Positions 20,501 through 30,700 of a DNA stretch of 64,000 nt are shown here, in pieces. The position numbers were made by a program, and so were the translations under genes. How positions within the stretch are numbered: the first letter of the stretch is position 1; each line of letters starts with the position of its first letter. Below the pieces are notes generated by a model. The model had not been told where the DNA came from and made no database searches. It saw only the letters and a list, made by a program, of their open reading frames with translations. The DNA lies in NCBI GenBank assembly GCA_947452995.1, contig CANGEV010000004.1, forward strand, positions 1-64,000. Direction: 5' to 3'. This DNA comes from Chitinophagales bacterium (GTDB lineage Bacteria; Bacteroidota; Bacteroidia; Chitinophagales; CAIODY01).

Positions 20501-21314
20501 TTTGCGTCACAAAATTATAATCTGCGCCACTTGTTGCAGATCCACTTCCAACTTGTAATACAACATCTACTTTAGTTGTATCACTATTGGCAAAAATCAC
20601 ATGCATTGGAATATTCACTGTACCGCTGTTTTCATTAAAAACGGCATAAGTAGAATCAAAAAAGACAGTTGGTGGTATTGGGGTGCCGCAAGGAAATGCA
20701 ACGTGACTTCCTAACATAGTGAAGGTATTCATCGGATAAGCAGTCCACTCATACATTCCTTTCAACATCCAATTCTTTTCTCCATTATAGATATTTGGAT
20801 TACGAACTAAAGTTCTATTGACTGAAAAATTATTGGTGAGAGGTGTATTGATCTGCCAAGAAGAGCCTGGATTCGAACACATTTCTCCAAAAATATCGAG
20901 CGTATCCCCGTTAATGGTATTCAACAAATAAAGCGCATCATTGCCATTAAAATTCAAGCTTGCCCATGTTGTATCACGCACTGCAACAATGGCAGGGTCA
21001 ACACCTGATGCACCGCCATTATTAATAACATAGACATCTCCAGGACTTAAATTTACAGGAGGCAATAAAAAAGTAGATCCTCCTGCACAGTTGCCATTAC
21101 TAATTATACCAACCAAATATCCTGCTAAGTTGATCGGTGCAGGACTAGGATTATAAATTTCAATAACCTTACTTCCTCCATAACCAACTCCTGGCTCTAC
21201 ATATTCACTAAAGAATAAGTCCGTACAAGGCAAGCCGTATGTAGATTGTGCTCTTGCCTTTATTAGGAAAGTACTTAAAATTAGAAAAACGACAATAGTA
21301 GCTATTTTCTTCAT
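17577..21314 (-). CDS. T9SS type A secreted protein with lamin-tail domain and eight Calx-beta-like repeats
   Basis: A 1245-aa exported protein. After the signal peptide (ending KARAQ) comes a lamin-tail domain at residues about 28-205 (LFFSEYVEPGVGYGGSKVIEIYNPS, NLAGYLVG). Eight repeats of about 115 aa follow to residue 1150, most ending in a variant of VEGTESF...V.I.DND, the Calx-beta signature that binds calcium through the acidic residues. The last ~80 residues (DVRVYPSPVESNG, NLMGQVVLQQ, LSAGTYVYRI, GQVVIEK) are a type A sorting domain. Such proteins are usually large surface or extracellular adhesins that need calcium to be rigid. It has its own terminator and is probably monocistronic. 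Confidence 0.92.
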   Translation of the reverse strand: MKKIATIVVFLILSTFLIKARAQSTYGLPCTDLFFSEYVEPGVGYGGSKVIEIYNPSPAPINLAGYLVGIISNGNCAGGSTFLLPPVNLSPGDVYVINNGGASGVDPAIVAVRDTTWASLNFNGNDALYLLNTINGDTLDIFGEMCSNPGSSWQINTPLTNNFSVNRTLVRNPNIYNGEKNWMLKGMYEWTAYPMNTFTMLGSHVAFPCGTPIPPTVFFDSTYAVFNENSGTVNIPMHVIFANSDTTKVDVVLQVGSGSATSGADYNFVTQTVVIPPYWNGLIDPDTLQIIDDLIIEPTEDLYVELTNPQNAQILAVAQDTMRIDILDNDVVPSNSIQFLAPVNNSILEQAITLQIPVVLNASAAGPYTADVSLIATNTTATAGIDYSFTNTTLTFLNAQDTQYVSLDIYDECVCELLESIQLLVSNPSPGVIIGIDSIYSLDILPNDAPPSVSFGASTYTYNEGQLGQIIPLNLSAAHCDTMYVTVNVTPASNYQPGSLTWDFNGYTNGTNSIVVVIPPGQTSTSITLDIYSNSTLNMSGIPQTFTLDATWANCQAVAGLSTTSTNITVNDMNPVPSFSFNTANWSIAEGGGAIQIPVNFTNDYGLGGTVSVMSMDISTTLGLDYTFPGAILNFGATDTQLFVTIPIIQDLIFEGTESFALMLYAAGPYTQINSSLTNTQVDILDDDVYVGPTVSVNFEQPTYVMYAEMNAALTIPVIASGSTPVFPMTVTVNLDMMNTTATNGADFIMTNPQTLTFASANDTQYVQFSLLDDCVPEFLESIVLTMSNPVNVLIGQDSIYYIDIVQNDPTPSVSFSSNPTQTIGEAGGMLQVPVFLSNVHCDTVTVSYTLAGTATMMSDYSISAPLGTVTFYPGDTVKYITVSIVDDALVESTESIVFVLVNPVGATMGSFQTDAVSIIDNDVLAPTVYFGTTSNTYIESAGTVTVPVMIQNSSATTVSVTATLTSGTATIGSDVTGTVSQTIIFLPNSTTPQNVTFSIFDDAIVEGTENFTIVLSNAVSATIGAASTFTGTITDNDNGGLQAVAQFASTANTVKEGQTLVLNAPVYVSNPTASPVSVSFTVTAGTCLAGSDYVVITASPLIIPAFNTVNNIQINIVDDNLFETPEVFTITLNSAQNAILGSQTTMQVTVLDNDFATGVETVNSNDVRVYPSPVESNGVLTVQREQSSIAKFQLLNLMGQVVLQQDLVSNKVQVLLGDLSAGTYVYRIIENGLLKGNGQVVIEK
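17865..20672 (-). repeat. Eight tandem Calx-beta-like coding repeats
   Basis: At protein level each unit is about 115 residues with the pattern xVSFxxxxxxxxE, then TATxGxDYxF, then DxxxExxESxxxxLxNP and a closing DND. Units 2 and 5 carry an extra cysteine-bearing turn (DECVCELLES, DDCVPEFLES). The repeats have diverged in sequence and are not nucleotide repeats. Confidence 0.75.
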
Positions 21315-21374
21315 TGCATTAAATTATGTCTTAAAAATATAAAAAAATACCCGCTTTCAGATGATTTAACCAAT

Positions 21375-21407
21375 AAAAAAAGCCCCGCTAATAGCGAGGC
21401 TTTTTTG
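21375..21407 (-). terminator. Intrinsic terminator ending the giant-adhesin unit
   Basis: On the minus strand AAAAAAGCCTCGCT-ATT-AGCGGGGCTTTTTTT forms an 8-bp GC-rich stem (one G-U pair) extended by A-T pairs and followed by a T run. It lies 10 bases past the stop at 21416. Confidence 0.93.
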
Positions 21408-21415
21408 ACTTAGGA

Positions 21416-24400
21416 TTAACGAACCAATGTAACGTCGCCCTTTAGATAAATTAACTTACCGCCACCGCATTCCGCAATGACATTATACATATAAGTGCCT
21501 AATTCTTGATCTACGCCGCGGAACTTACCATCCCATCCTTTACTGTTCTTATCGTTAGTAGCGAACATTAATTGCCCCCAACGATTATAAACTTCCAAGC
21601 GCACCAAACGATAGAAATCATCTGGATTTAAAACATGGAAGGTTTTATCAGCTTCTACATCAGAATTTGGAGCGAATGCATTAGGAATACGTAAGGCATC
21701 GCACATACGTATTGTCACATGCATCGTATCTTTATCCATACATCCGAAAGATGCATTGTAATAGGTCAACACATAATCTTGATCAACAGACGGAGTTGTA
21801 TTAGGATCCATCAATGTTGGATTATCCAATGTAGCGGCAGGCGACCATAAGTACGCATTACCACCGATACTACCACTTCCATCAAGGTGAGCTGCATTAC
21901 CTATGAAGATCGTTTGATCCGCACCGGCATCTGCAATTGGAAGCGCATGTCCTGTAATATGATGCGAAGTACTATCGGTACAACCATTTGCATCTGTTAC
22001 GAACACAAACACATCAGCTCCACCCGTAACGAAAATAGAATCATTTATCGAACCCGTACTCCACAAGTAACTAACGTAGTTTGGTGTTACTGCTAAACCT
22101 ACTGTTTGATCCAAGCACAAATCATTTGGTCCTACAATAACCGGATCTGGCAATGGATTAACATCTACATTTTGTGTAACAGGCAAACTACTACATCCGT
22201 CTTGCGTTACCACAAGCGTTGTTGGATAATGAGCCTGAGTAGATGTATTATTTACATAACGAACATTGTGCGGACCTGCTGTCGTTGCCTTATTTGGATT
22301 ACCATTATTAAAACTCCAATTATAAGTCACCTGACCACTGCTACTAGGATTTGTTGTTCCTGTATAGCTAAAGTTTACTACCTGTCCTGAACAGATTGGG
22401 TTTGGCGTGTAGCTAAACGTTGCTGTTGGAATAGGATATACCGTTATCAATACAGAATCTGTATTAGAAGTACATCCGTTTTCAGTAATTGTCAAGTACG
22501 CAACCTCTGTCTTAATGCCAGATGTTGTCATATAAGTCACACTATGTGGCCCTTTCGTGTTAGCACTTAACGGGCTACCGTTAGGGAACGCAAATCCAAA
22601 AGTACAAGCAGCCGCATTTTGATAAGAACTACCTGCACTTGTAATTGTAACAGGCACACCAGCACATGTCAAAGCAGGATTAGAACTAATCTTTGCTACT
22701 GGATAAGGATGAATTGTAACATTCACAGAAGCACTATCATAACAACCATCTTGATCTACCAATAAGGTAACTTTTTTAACCAATGAAATCTTTGAAGGAA
22801 CAGTATTCCAAGTTACATCATACGAAGGCGTATTACTAACCATGTTTGCAATCCCACCGTTCCAACCCCAAGTGAATACAGGAATTGTTGGTGTAGGGTT
22901 TGGCGCAACACCCGTATTAATTGTCCCATTGAACGTCACCGTTAAAGGTGAGCCAGTACATACTGCATTCGGTGTTGTACTCATGCTTGCAACCGGATTC
23001 GGATAAATCACAACTGAGTCCATCGTAACAACCGAAGGACATAAGAATGTAGGGCCAACACTCGTTTGTAATTTAATTACATATTTACCAGGTGTGTTCA
23101 TGACTAAACTTAAATTCTTAGTCGTACCTACCACGTTATTATTTTTATCCATCCACTTATATTTCAAACCAGGATAAGCTGCAGAAGTCCCTGTATATGT
23201 CAGTTTCAAGCTATCACCTACGCAATGAGGGCTATTTCTAGCGAAATTACTCGTCAAGGTAGGAATAACAACTACACTTGCAGAATCAGGGAAAGAAGTA
23301 CATCCAAAATCATTTACTACTAAAGTAGGTGTAAATACGCCTCCTGAATTCCAGAACACTTGGTATGGGCCTTGCCCCGTACCACTTAATACTTGTCCAC
23401 CATCCCAATTCCAATTATACGTACCCGCTGCAGTCGCTGTACCCGTATAGGTAACCGTACTTGGGCTTCCCTGACAAACAGGTGAAGTCATAATGAAAGA
23501 TGCCGTTGGTGTAAGATTTTGCAAAATCGTAATTGTATCAGTAGCAGCACAACCTGTTCCACTTTGTGTAGCGGTCACTATAACTGAATCCGGACCAAAA
23601 ACCGTAACACTTGGAGAAGAACAGTTACTACAACCGGAAAGAGCACCACCATTTATAGTAGACCATGTCCAACCTGTTGTAGGGATATTATTTCCTGTTG
23701 CCCATAATGGAACTACGGATCCAGGGCACACACTTGTATCTTGTCGAATTTGTAAATTAATTGTACCAATTACATGAACCACAACGGTATCAAATAATGG
23801 GCAATAGGATCCCATTAATTGACAAACATAGGTCGTAGTGGTTGCAGGATTTACATTGATTGTTGCATTGGTGTTGTTTGGAATAACACTCGCTGGAATT
23901 GAACTCCAGAAGAAATTATAATTCCCAACATTAATTTGGATAGGGCATCCTGTAAAACGTGCATTTGGCAACAAATTACTTGTACCAAATGTATTTGGCG
24001 TAGCTGCATTTTGCGTACAACCCGCAATACCTGCAATATTACCTGCCCAAACTACGCAGTTACCGGCTTGCGCTGTCTTTGCAACTACATCACTCGCAGA
24101 TGAAATCGCAGAACCAAAACATATTTCAACTAACAAATCACTACTACCATCCCAATCATAGGCATTTGCGAAGGCAAAAGTGTTCCAACCAGCAGTCGTA
24201 TTATAATTTACAGGTCCATACACTGTTGACATACCGCCAATAAAATTACTTGGCATCACCAAATTCTTATTGATGCAACTTACTTTAATCGTCATATTAT
24301 AATGTGGCAAATAACTATTCTTGGTAGTTATATTAAATGCCATAGACGAAATTTTATACGGTGTTCCAGCTGCGATACCGAAAGCCGCTTGTAAACTAGC

Positions 24401-27400
24401 AGCCGTGTAACGCATCAACGTACGACCATTTGAATAATTCGCATTAAACGGTGTAATCGTTGTTGTCACGTTATTACCTGTACCATTTGTAACTGTTGTT
24501 GGAGCAGAAGCGCAATTATTCATTGTACTTAATCCACAAGGAACCGCATTCACAGGTACAGGACCTGTTGCGGTAGCTGTTAAGCTAACCCCTTGGTTAT
24601 TTCCACAGAACGTAGTATCAGCACCAGCAGAAATAGTATTCTTCTGCATTTGATATACAGTAAATGATTTAATTGTCTGACATCCACCATCATCACCTGT
24701 TAAGGTATATGTTGTTGTTACAGTAGGAGTCACAAAAATTGAATCATTATGAGAAATAAAGCCCGGAGGATTAGAGGTCCAAGTCCAAGTTGTAGTTGGT
24801 GTTGCTTTTCCACTACAACCTTTAATGAATACATCAGGACGTTCTGTTATGGTTCCTGGCAAGAAGCCATTACCCGTTTGACCATAGTTAGGATCACAAC
24901 CATTATAGCTATCTGAGTAAGCATAAGCACACAAGTTAGCTGTTGCAGGTAATCCGGCTGCTGTCGATAAAGTTGCATTGGCAGTTTTATCTACACGATC
25001 ATCAGATGTCCAACAACTACTTCCTGCATCATAACAAGTTTGAACCAAAAGGTTAGAAACTCCATCCCAAGCGTATGGCGTTTGAAGCACAAAACTATTC
25101 ATACCTGCAGAAGTATTGTATGCAGTGGTCGTATAAACTTGCGTCAAAGGTGTAGTCAAATCCAAGGCAACTGCGCCCGTATAAATATCAGTATAAGGAA
25201 CACATGCCATTGAAATGGTAAAGCCTGCAAATTGACCATTTGCAGAGCAGGCAGGCACTGTACTTGCCTTATTAACAACGTTCCACGCTACTTCCGAAAT
25301 TGGTCCACCTTGGAAGCCTAATGCCTGCAATTCAGATGCTAAAATCAACATCTGGCACTTAGACTCAGTGTAGAATCCACGGAATGGCGTTGGCAAATTA
25401 GCCGTTGTACCACTCGCATTACCTGTTGCATAAACAGAGCCTCCTGCACATGATATAGGAGACGGCCCACACACTGATGGTGAAGTCATAATAGAAATGG
25501 TATCAATCACTAGATTACCGAAAGCATCTCGCAAACAAATGGTATCATTACCCATAACAAAGGCCGTAGGATATTGTCCCTTCACCAAAATAGGAATGTC
25601 GACATTCGACCAACAAGTGGTATCTCCCGGAGGCGGGATTGCGGTAAATCGAACATTGTGCGGTCCATTGCAATTGTATTTCAACTTAATAGGTCCAGGA
25701 CCAACCAAGTTACCACTCATCAAGGTATAACAAGAATCAAGCGTATAGAAATAATTGAAATTTGGCTTAACAGTACCGGTATAATTTATAATAATAGAAT
25801 CCGTTGGTCCGCACACAGTATCTTGTGATACAAACATTGGTAACGGAGGCATTGGCTGATTAATGTGAATGGTCTTATAAACAGTATCGGAAACACAACT
25901 AATGTTGGACTGTACTATCAATTGAATGGTATAAGTACCCATTTGATAGTAAATGTGTTGAGGATTTTGTGTTGTAGAATCAATGTTAGGGTTATTTGGC
26001 GTTGCGTTTGGATCTCCAAAATGCCATTCCCAATGATTGATGAAGGTCCCTGCTGTAAGTGAATACGACGAATCAATAAATTGAACAATCGAACCCGCAC
26101 AATAATTAGACGGATAGAAGAAGTTGGCTACAGGTTTAGGTTGAGCAGTCAACAATGTATAGATGGTATCCGGACAACCGAAACCAGGATAAGGGAATAC
26201 GGCCAATGCATAAGTAGTTGGCTGTGTTGGTGCAGGATTCAATGTTAAGTTAACATTGGTACCAAGTATTGTTGTACACGTTGCATCATACCAAACATAA
26301 CTTTGATAACCTGGAGGTCCATTCAAACCTGCAGTAGAAGAGCCAGGACAATAGCCTTGCACAATTGCGGAAATAGAACAACCTACTCCAACGTCAATAT
26401 AACCATACCCCCAGTGTCCACTGAAAGAACAGTCAAATGTTGTAAATTCAAGTGCAACAGTACGTCCACTTAAACCATTCAAACCAATATTTTGCTGTGA
26501 CCACGACTTATAATGTACAGTAGGGTCTATGGTTGAGGTGCCCCATCCAGGCATGCTGGAACTCGCAGTATAAGCAAAGGTTGCACATGCAATGGAGCTA
26601 CCAGGACCTAACAAACTATCATAAATTTTCACAGTCATCCCTGGTTGATCTGTTGCACCATGACTAGCATCTTGCAAAACAGCAGCCCAGTTATAAACTA
26701 TGTTATAGTTATTATTTCCTGGAGGTATACGTAAATAATAAATTACGCGATCCGCTTGAGCCCCCGTATTATCATCCCCTACACGACAAGAAAAATTCCC
26801 GCCACCAAATACTGTAGGGCAAACAACAGGGAAAAGACCGTATCTATCAAGGTTCACCGGTGATGAAGCAGGTGATGCCATTGTTGCATTTGGAAAACCT
26901 GTTGGGGTAATTTCAAAACGAGTACCAGTACCAGCTACAGAAGGAACAACGGCAGCTCCACCAAATGTCGGTGCTGTACCTGGATAAGTTCCTGTATAGC
27001 ATTTCCAATTCGTAAAATTACCATATTCCCAGTCCATATTTTTAGGACAACAAACTTCAGGAACTATTTTTATGCAATAAGTAGGACTTGCACATCCAGA
27101 AGGTGCCGTTTGATAGACACAATACATACCTGCATCATTTGGTCCTATTCCATTTACTGTGTCTGCATTTTGAGTACTATTAACACCATTAGTGGTATTT
27201 GCAGTCCAATGCACTGTATAGCCCGCAGTTGGTGTGGCCGAAAAAATAAAATCACTACTATAACAAGGCTTTAAGGTATCATTTATCACACCATTTAAAA
27301 TCATATGCGGAACGCCCCCGACCATAGTTACAGGCAAGCCGTTAAATGTAATAACGGTAGGATAAGCAGCAGGACCAGCTCCAACCGTGATTATCATCAA

Positions 27401-27742
27401 TGCTGTATCACACATCACAGGTACTCCATTATCACATACCTTATAGGCTAATGTGTCAATACCACAAAACCCATTGTTAGGAGTATACGTGATTGTACCA
27501 TTATTAATGTTTACTGCAGTCACTAATCCATGCTTAGGTGAAATAATTATCACCGTATTCAAGGTAAGTGTTTGACCAGCATCAGGGTCAATGTCGTTCA
27601 GGACAACATTGGTAGTTACACCTGTATTGGCAGCCGTTGTCGCTAAATCATTGGCTGCTACCGGTGGATTGTTCGCATAAGCACTTTGCAATGCAAAAAA
27701 TGACATTGCAACGAAAATGGCTATTTTAAATATGCTTTTCAT
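21416..27742 (-). CDS. Giant T9SS type B protein (2108 aa), third paralogue of the cluster
   Basis: After the signal peptide (to about residue 23) comes a cadherin-like domain (PPVAANDLATT, NDIDPDAG, CDNGVPVMCDTA; 25-120) and an Ig-like domain (130-230). Next is the head shared with its two neighbours: the N..E.G....W jelly-roll-like domain (235-455), a GYCPG...GPPGYQSYVW Ig-like domain (460-535), and a PKD domain with WEWHFGDP (538-630). Two copies of a ~200-aa WDG-type module follow (about 752-977 and 1062-1268), then PKD-like Ig repeats (1410-1870). The C-terminus (IPNAFAPNSDV, VYNRWGQLMF, WDGKFRG, GDVTLVR) is a gliding-associated type B T9SS sorting domain. The protein is therefore probably displayed or released at the surface. 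It lies 26 bases after the 1544-aa paralogue and is the last gene of the unit. Binding target unknown. Confidence 0.9.
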   Translation of the reverse strand: MKSIFKIAIFVAMSFFALQSAYANNPPVAANDLATTAANTGVTTNVVLNDIDPDAGQTLTLNTVIIISPKHGLVTAVNINNGTITYTPNNGFCGIDTLAYKVCDNGVPVMCDTALMIITVGAGPAAYPTVITFNGLPVTMVGGVPHMILNGVINDTLKPCYSSDFIFSATPTAGYTVHWTANTTNGVNSTQNADTVNGIGPNDAGMYCVYQTAPSGCASPTYCIKIVPEVCCPKNMDWEYGNFTNWKCYTGTYPGTAPTFGGAAVVPSVAGTGTRFEITPTGFPNATMASPASSPVNLDRYGLFPVVCPTVFGGGNFSCRVGDDNTGAQADRVIYYLRIPPGNNNYNIVYNWAAVLQDASHGATDQPGMTVKIYDSLLGPGSSIACATFAYTASSSMPGWGTSTIDPTVHYKSWSQQNIGLNGLSGRTVALEFTTFDCSFSGHWGYGYIDVGVGCSISAIVQGYCPGSSTAGLNGPPGYQSYVWYDATCTTILGTNVNLTLNPAPTQPTTYALAVFPYPGFGCPDTIYTLLTAQPKPVANFFYPSNYCAGSIVQFIDSSYSLTAGTFINHWEWHFGDPNATPNNPNIDSTTQNPQHIYYQMGTYTIQLIVQSNISCVSDTVYKTIHINQPMPPLPMFVSQDTVCGPTDSIIINYTGTVKPNFNYFYTLDSCYTLMSGNLVGPGPIKLKYNCNGPHNVRFTAIPPPGDTTCWSNVDIPILVKGQYPTAFVMGNDTICLRDAFGNLVIDTISIMTSPSVCGPSPISCAGGSVYATGNASGTTANLPTPFRGFYTESKCQMLILASELQALGFQGGPISEVAWNVVNKASTVPACSANGQFAGFTISMACVPYTDIYTGAVALDLTTPLTQVYTTTAYNTSAGMNSFVLQTPYAWDGVSNLLVQTCYDAGSSCWTSDDRVDKTANATLSTAAGLPATANLCAYAYSDSYNGCDPNYGQTGNGFLPGTITERPDVFIKGCSGKATPTTTWTWTSNPPGFISHNDSIFVTPTVTTTYTLTGDDGGCQTIKSFTVYQMQKNTISAGADTTFCGNNQGVSLTATATGPVPVNAVPCGLSTMNNCASAPTTVTNGTGNNVTTTITPFNANYSNGRTLMRYTAASLQAAFGIAAGTPYKISSMAFNITTKNSYLPHYNMTIKVSCINKNLVMPSNFIGGMSTVYGPVNYNTTAGWNTFAFANAYDWDGSSDLLVEICFGSAISSASDVVAKTAQAGNCVVWAGNIAGIAGCTQNAATPNTFGTSNLLPNARFTGCPIQINVGNYNFFWSSIPASVIPNNTNATINVNPATTTTYVCQLMGSYCPLFDTVVVHVIGTINLQIRQDTSVCPGSVVPLWATGNNIPTTGWTWSTINGGALSGCSNCSSPSVTVFGPDSVIVTATQSGTGCAATDTITILQNLTPTASFIMTSPVCQGSPSTVTYTGTATAAGTYNWNWDGGQVLSGTGQGPYQVFWNSGGVFTPTLVVNDFGCTSFPDSASVVVIPTLTSNFARNSPHCVGDSLKLTYTGTSAAYPGLKYKWMDKNNNVVGTTKNLSLVMNTPGKYVIKLQTSVGPTFLCPSVVTMDSVVIYPNPVASMSTTPNAVCTGSPLTVTFNGTINTGVAPNPTPTIPVFTWGWNGGIANMVSNTPSYDVTWNTVPSKISLVKKVTLLVDQDGCYDSASVNVTIHPYPVAKISSNPALTCAGVPVTITSAGSSYQNAAACTFGFAFPNGSPLSANTKGPHSVTYMTTSGIKTEVAYLTITENGCTSNTDSVLITVYPIPTATFSYTPNPICSGQVVNFSYTGTTNPSSSGQVTYNWSFNNGNPNKATTAGPHNVRYVNNTSTQAHYPTTLVVTQDGCSSLPVTQNVDVNPLPDPVIVGPNDLCLDQTVGLAVTPNYVSYLWSTGSINDSIFVTGGADVFVFVTDANGCTDSTSHHITGHALPIADAGADQTIFIGNAAHLDGSGSIGGNAYLWSPAATLDNPTLMDPNTTPSVDQDYVLTYYNASFGCMDKDTMHVTIRMCDALRIPNAFAPNSDVEADKTFHVLNPDDFYRLVRLEVYNRWGQLMFATNDKNSKGWDGKFRGVDQELGTYMYNVIAECGGGKLIYLKGDVTLVR
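22133..23515 (-). repeat. PKD-like Ig repeats in the 2108-aa protein
   Basis: About five units of roughly 90 residues, each opening with PxPxAxFxxxPxxxCxG, then YTG, a W.W.GG core, GPYxVxW and a closing LxVxxxGCxS. They are related to the repeats of the neighbouring 1544-aa protein. Confidence 0.65.
23939..24559 (-). repeat. WDG-type module, copy 2 of the 2108-aa protein
   Basis: A ~205-residue segment with YSNGRTLMRYTAASLQ, then IGGMSTVYG, YNTTAGWNTF and YDWDGSSDLLVEICF. It aligns by eye with copy 1 and with the module in the 1544-aa protein. I do not know a name for this domain. Confidence 0.7.
24812..25489 (-). repeat. WDG-type module, copy 1 of the 2108-aa protein
   Basis: A ~225-residue segment with KCQMLILASELQALGFQGGPIS, then YNTSAGMNSFVLQTPYAW and DGVSNLLVQTCYD. 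It has the same order of motifs as copy 2, with a longer middle insertion. Confidence 0.7.
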
Positions 27743-27768
27743 ATGTATTTATTTCACGGATCTTTTAA

Positions 27769-30700
27769 TTAACGTAGTAAGGTTACATGACCTTCTTTTC
27801 TCACTATTTGACCACCTTCACATTCTGCTTCTAGGTAGAATGTGTAAGTGCCTACTTCTTGGTCTATACCATTAAACTTACCATCCCATCCAGCATCCAT
27901 TCTGTTCTTGCTAGAGTACACTTTTTGCCCCCAACGGTTGAATACTTCGAAACGCTTAAGATCTACTAATTGTGACCCGTTTGCAATGAAGAATCGTTCG
28001 TTTTTACCATCTCCATTTGGAGAGAAGGCTGTTGGAATAAACACATTAGAACAATGGGTAACTATTACTAGCATCGTATCATAACCAATACAACCGTTTT
28101 GGTCGGTTGCCTCAATAATATAGAATGTAGATACTGCTGGAGTTGCTTGTGTGTTTAAAATTACAGGATTTGAAACTGTTGCAGCAGGACTCCATTGGTA
28201 TAAATAATTAGGGGTAACTAATCCACCTATATTTGCTGTATTTCCTAGAACAATCATTGTATCAGGACCTGCATCAGGTACAGGTGGTACTAATACTGTA
28301 ACAATTGCAGTTCCAACACCTGTACAGCCATTCGCCAAGGTTCCTACAACAGAATAAGAGGTTGTAGTTGGTGGCCAAACTTTAATTGCTGGCAAATTAG
28401 AATTGATGCCATTTAACCAATTGTAACTATCAGCACCACTCACCCATAGGTAAGCAGGACGACCCGGGCAAATACTTGTATCACTATGAACAATCACAGT
28501 TGGGACAGGTAAAATAGTAATTGGACTTGTAACAGGAGTAGAAACACAACCATTTTGAGAAACGGTTAGTGTAACATTGTAGGTACCAGGATTATTCCAA
28601 ATTACACCGATCGGACCAGCACCAGAACCGTATACCTGGCTTGTCATACTACTGAATGTCCATGCGTAATTTGCACCAGGAACAACACCACCACCAATGT
28701 GAACGAAACGTGCTGTATCAAATGCACATGTAGGAGAAGTTACTGTGAAGTTCGCTGTTGGGATTGGAACAACTTGTAATGTTTGTGTATTTGTACTGGA
28801 GGTACATCCATTCTCTGTAACACTTAATGAAACTGTTGCATTGAAAATAGAATTAGAATTATTAATCCATGTAGCACCATGAGGTCCGATACCTGATAAT
28901 TGAACAGGATTCACATTACCTGTGGTATTCCAAACAAAACCTGCTGTATTCGTTGCATTACCTGTATAAGTGATTGCAACTTGATTGCCAGAGCAAACAC
29001 TTGCAGGTAAACTAAAGTTATTAGTTGGTGTCAGGGTTACATTAACAGGAACGATAGTAGGTGTCGATGTGCAACCATTAGAAGTAACTGTTAAACTTAC
29101 ATTTTTAATACCAGCGGTAGACCAGTTGACAGTATATGGTCCAGCACCTGGGCCGCCAGACGGAACACCACCATCCCAAGCCCAAATATAACTAGCACCA
29201 GCACCCATATTACCTGTATAAGTAATAGGGGTAGCTTGGCCTGTACAAGATTTTATTGGAGCTACGAACGTTGAAGTTGGTGTCAAATTAACTACTAATG
29301 GAACAGTGGTCGTACTTGTACAATTAGCATTTGTAACTGTTAAGGTTAAATTCTTTGTTCCTGCGCTATTCCAAAGTGCTTGATAAGGGCCAGCTCCACT
29401 TCCTGAAGCAACAACAGCGCCTTGTAAATTCCAATTATAATTATACGAGGCATTTGCGGTGCCTGTATATGATACGATTGCATTTGAACCAGTACATACC
29501 GGATTCGGAATTACAGTAAACCCAGACGTTGGTGTTTGATCAACGATGACAGGAATTGTAATTGAATCTAAACAGCCAGCTGCGTTTACAAGGAGTTTAA
29601 CATTCTTCGTACCTGCTGTTGCCCAAGTTATAGTATAAGGTCCAAAACCAGAACCGCTCACAACAGTTCCTCCATTCCAATTCCAAGTTGCCGTACTACC
29701 CGCAGGATTAACACCAGTAAATGTTACAGTAGCATTAGCACCAGAACAAACAGGATTTGGATTGACTGTAAAGTTCGCAGTAGGTACTGGTTTAACGGTA
29801 ATTGTCACATTACTTGTCACAGAACATCCTGAATATCCTGTTGCTGTAACATGATAAGTCGTAGTAACCGAAGGTGATACCGTAGGATTCATTTGTAAAG
29901 ACGTAAATCCAGCAGGTGTTGAGGTCCAGTTATAGTTGAAAGGACCAGTTCCTGTTACAGTTGGATTCAAAGTATACACAGATCCTTTACAAATCGATGC
30001 ATTTAAACCAGCATTAATTGAAGTTGTATTGTCAATATAAATAGCTTTTGTAGTAGTGGTTTGACATCCGTTACCATCATCCACTGTTACTGTATAAGTT
30101 GTATTTGTAGTAGGGCTTGCGACAGGATTATTAACAGTCGCTGAAGATAAGGTAGCGGTAGGCGTCCAAACATACGATGCGGTATTCAAATTTGAATTAC
30201 AAGTTATAAGTGTTATGGAAGGTCGATTGAATGAAGTACTAAAAATAGTACCTGTTGTTAAGTTACAACCAACACTACCCACCCCACTCTGCAGGGCATA
30301 AACGCACGAATTAAATGCAGTTGCTGTTTGAGCAACCAAATCATCCATATTCGCAGATGAGTTATCAAAACAGAATTCAAATACTAGGTTGCTTACACCA
30401 TCCCAATTATATGGAGTTTGGTACATAAAGGTATTAGTACCATTAACAGTATTATAAATTGCAGTAGAATATACCAAACTCAATCCGCCAATGAAAGAGG
30501 CAGAAGTGTATTGTGAAGTAGAAGCACAGCCCATTGAAATCTTCAAATTTCTAAAAGGATTCGTACTTCCTTTACTTGTAACATTAAAGCTAATACCAGA
30601 AATCTGACCAGCACTAAAACCTGCATTTACTAATTCAGATGCACGAACAATCATTTGCATTCGACCATCTGAATAGGATTGAGCAAACGGACCAGGATAG

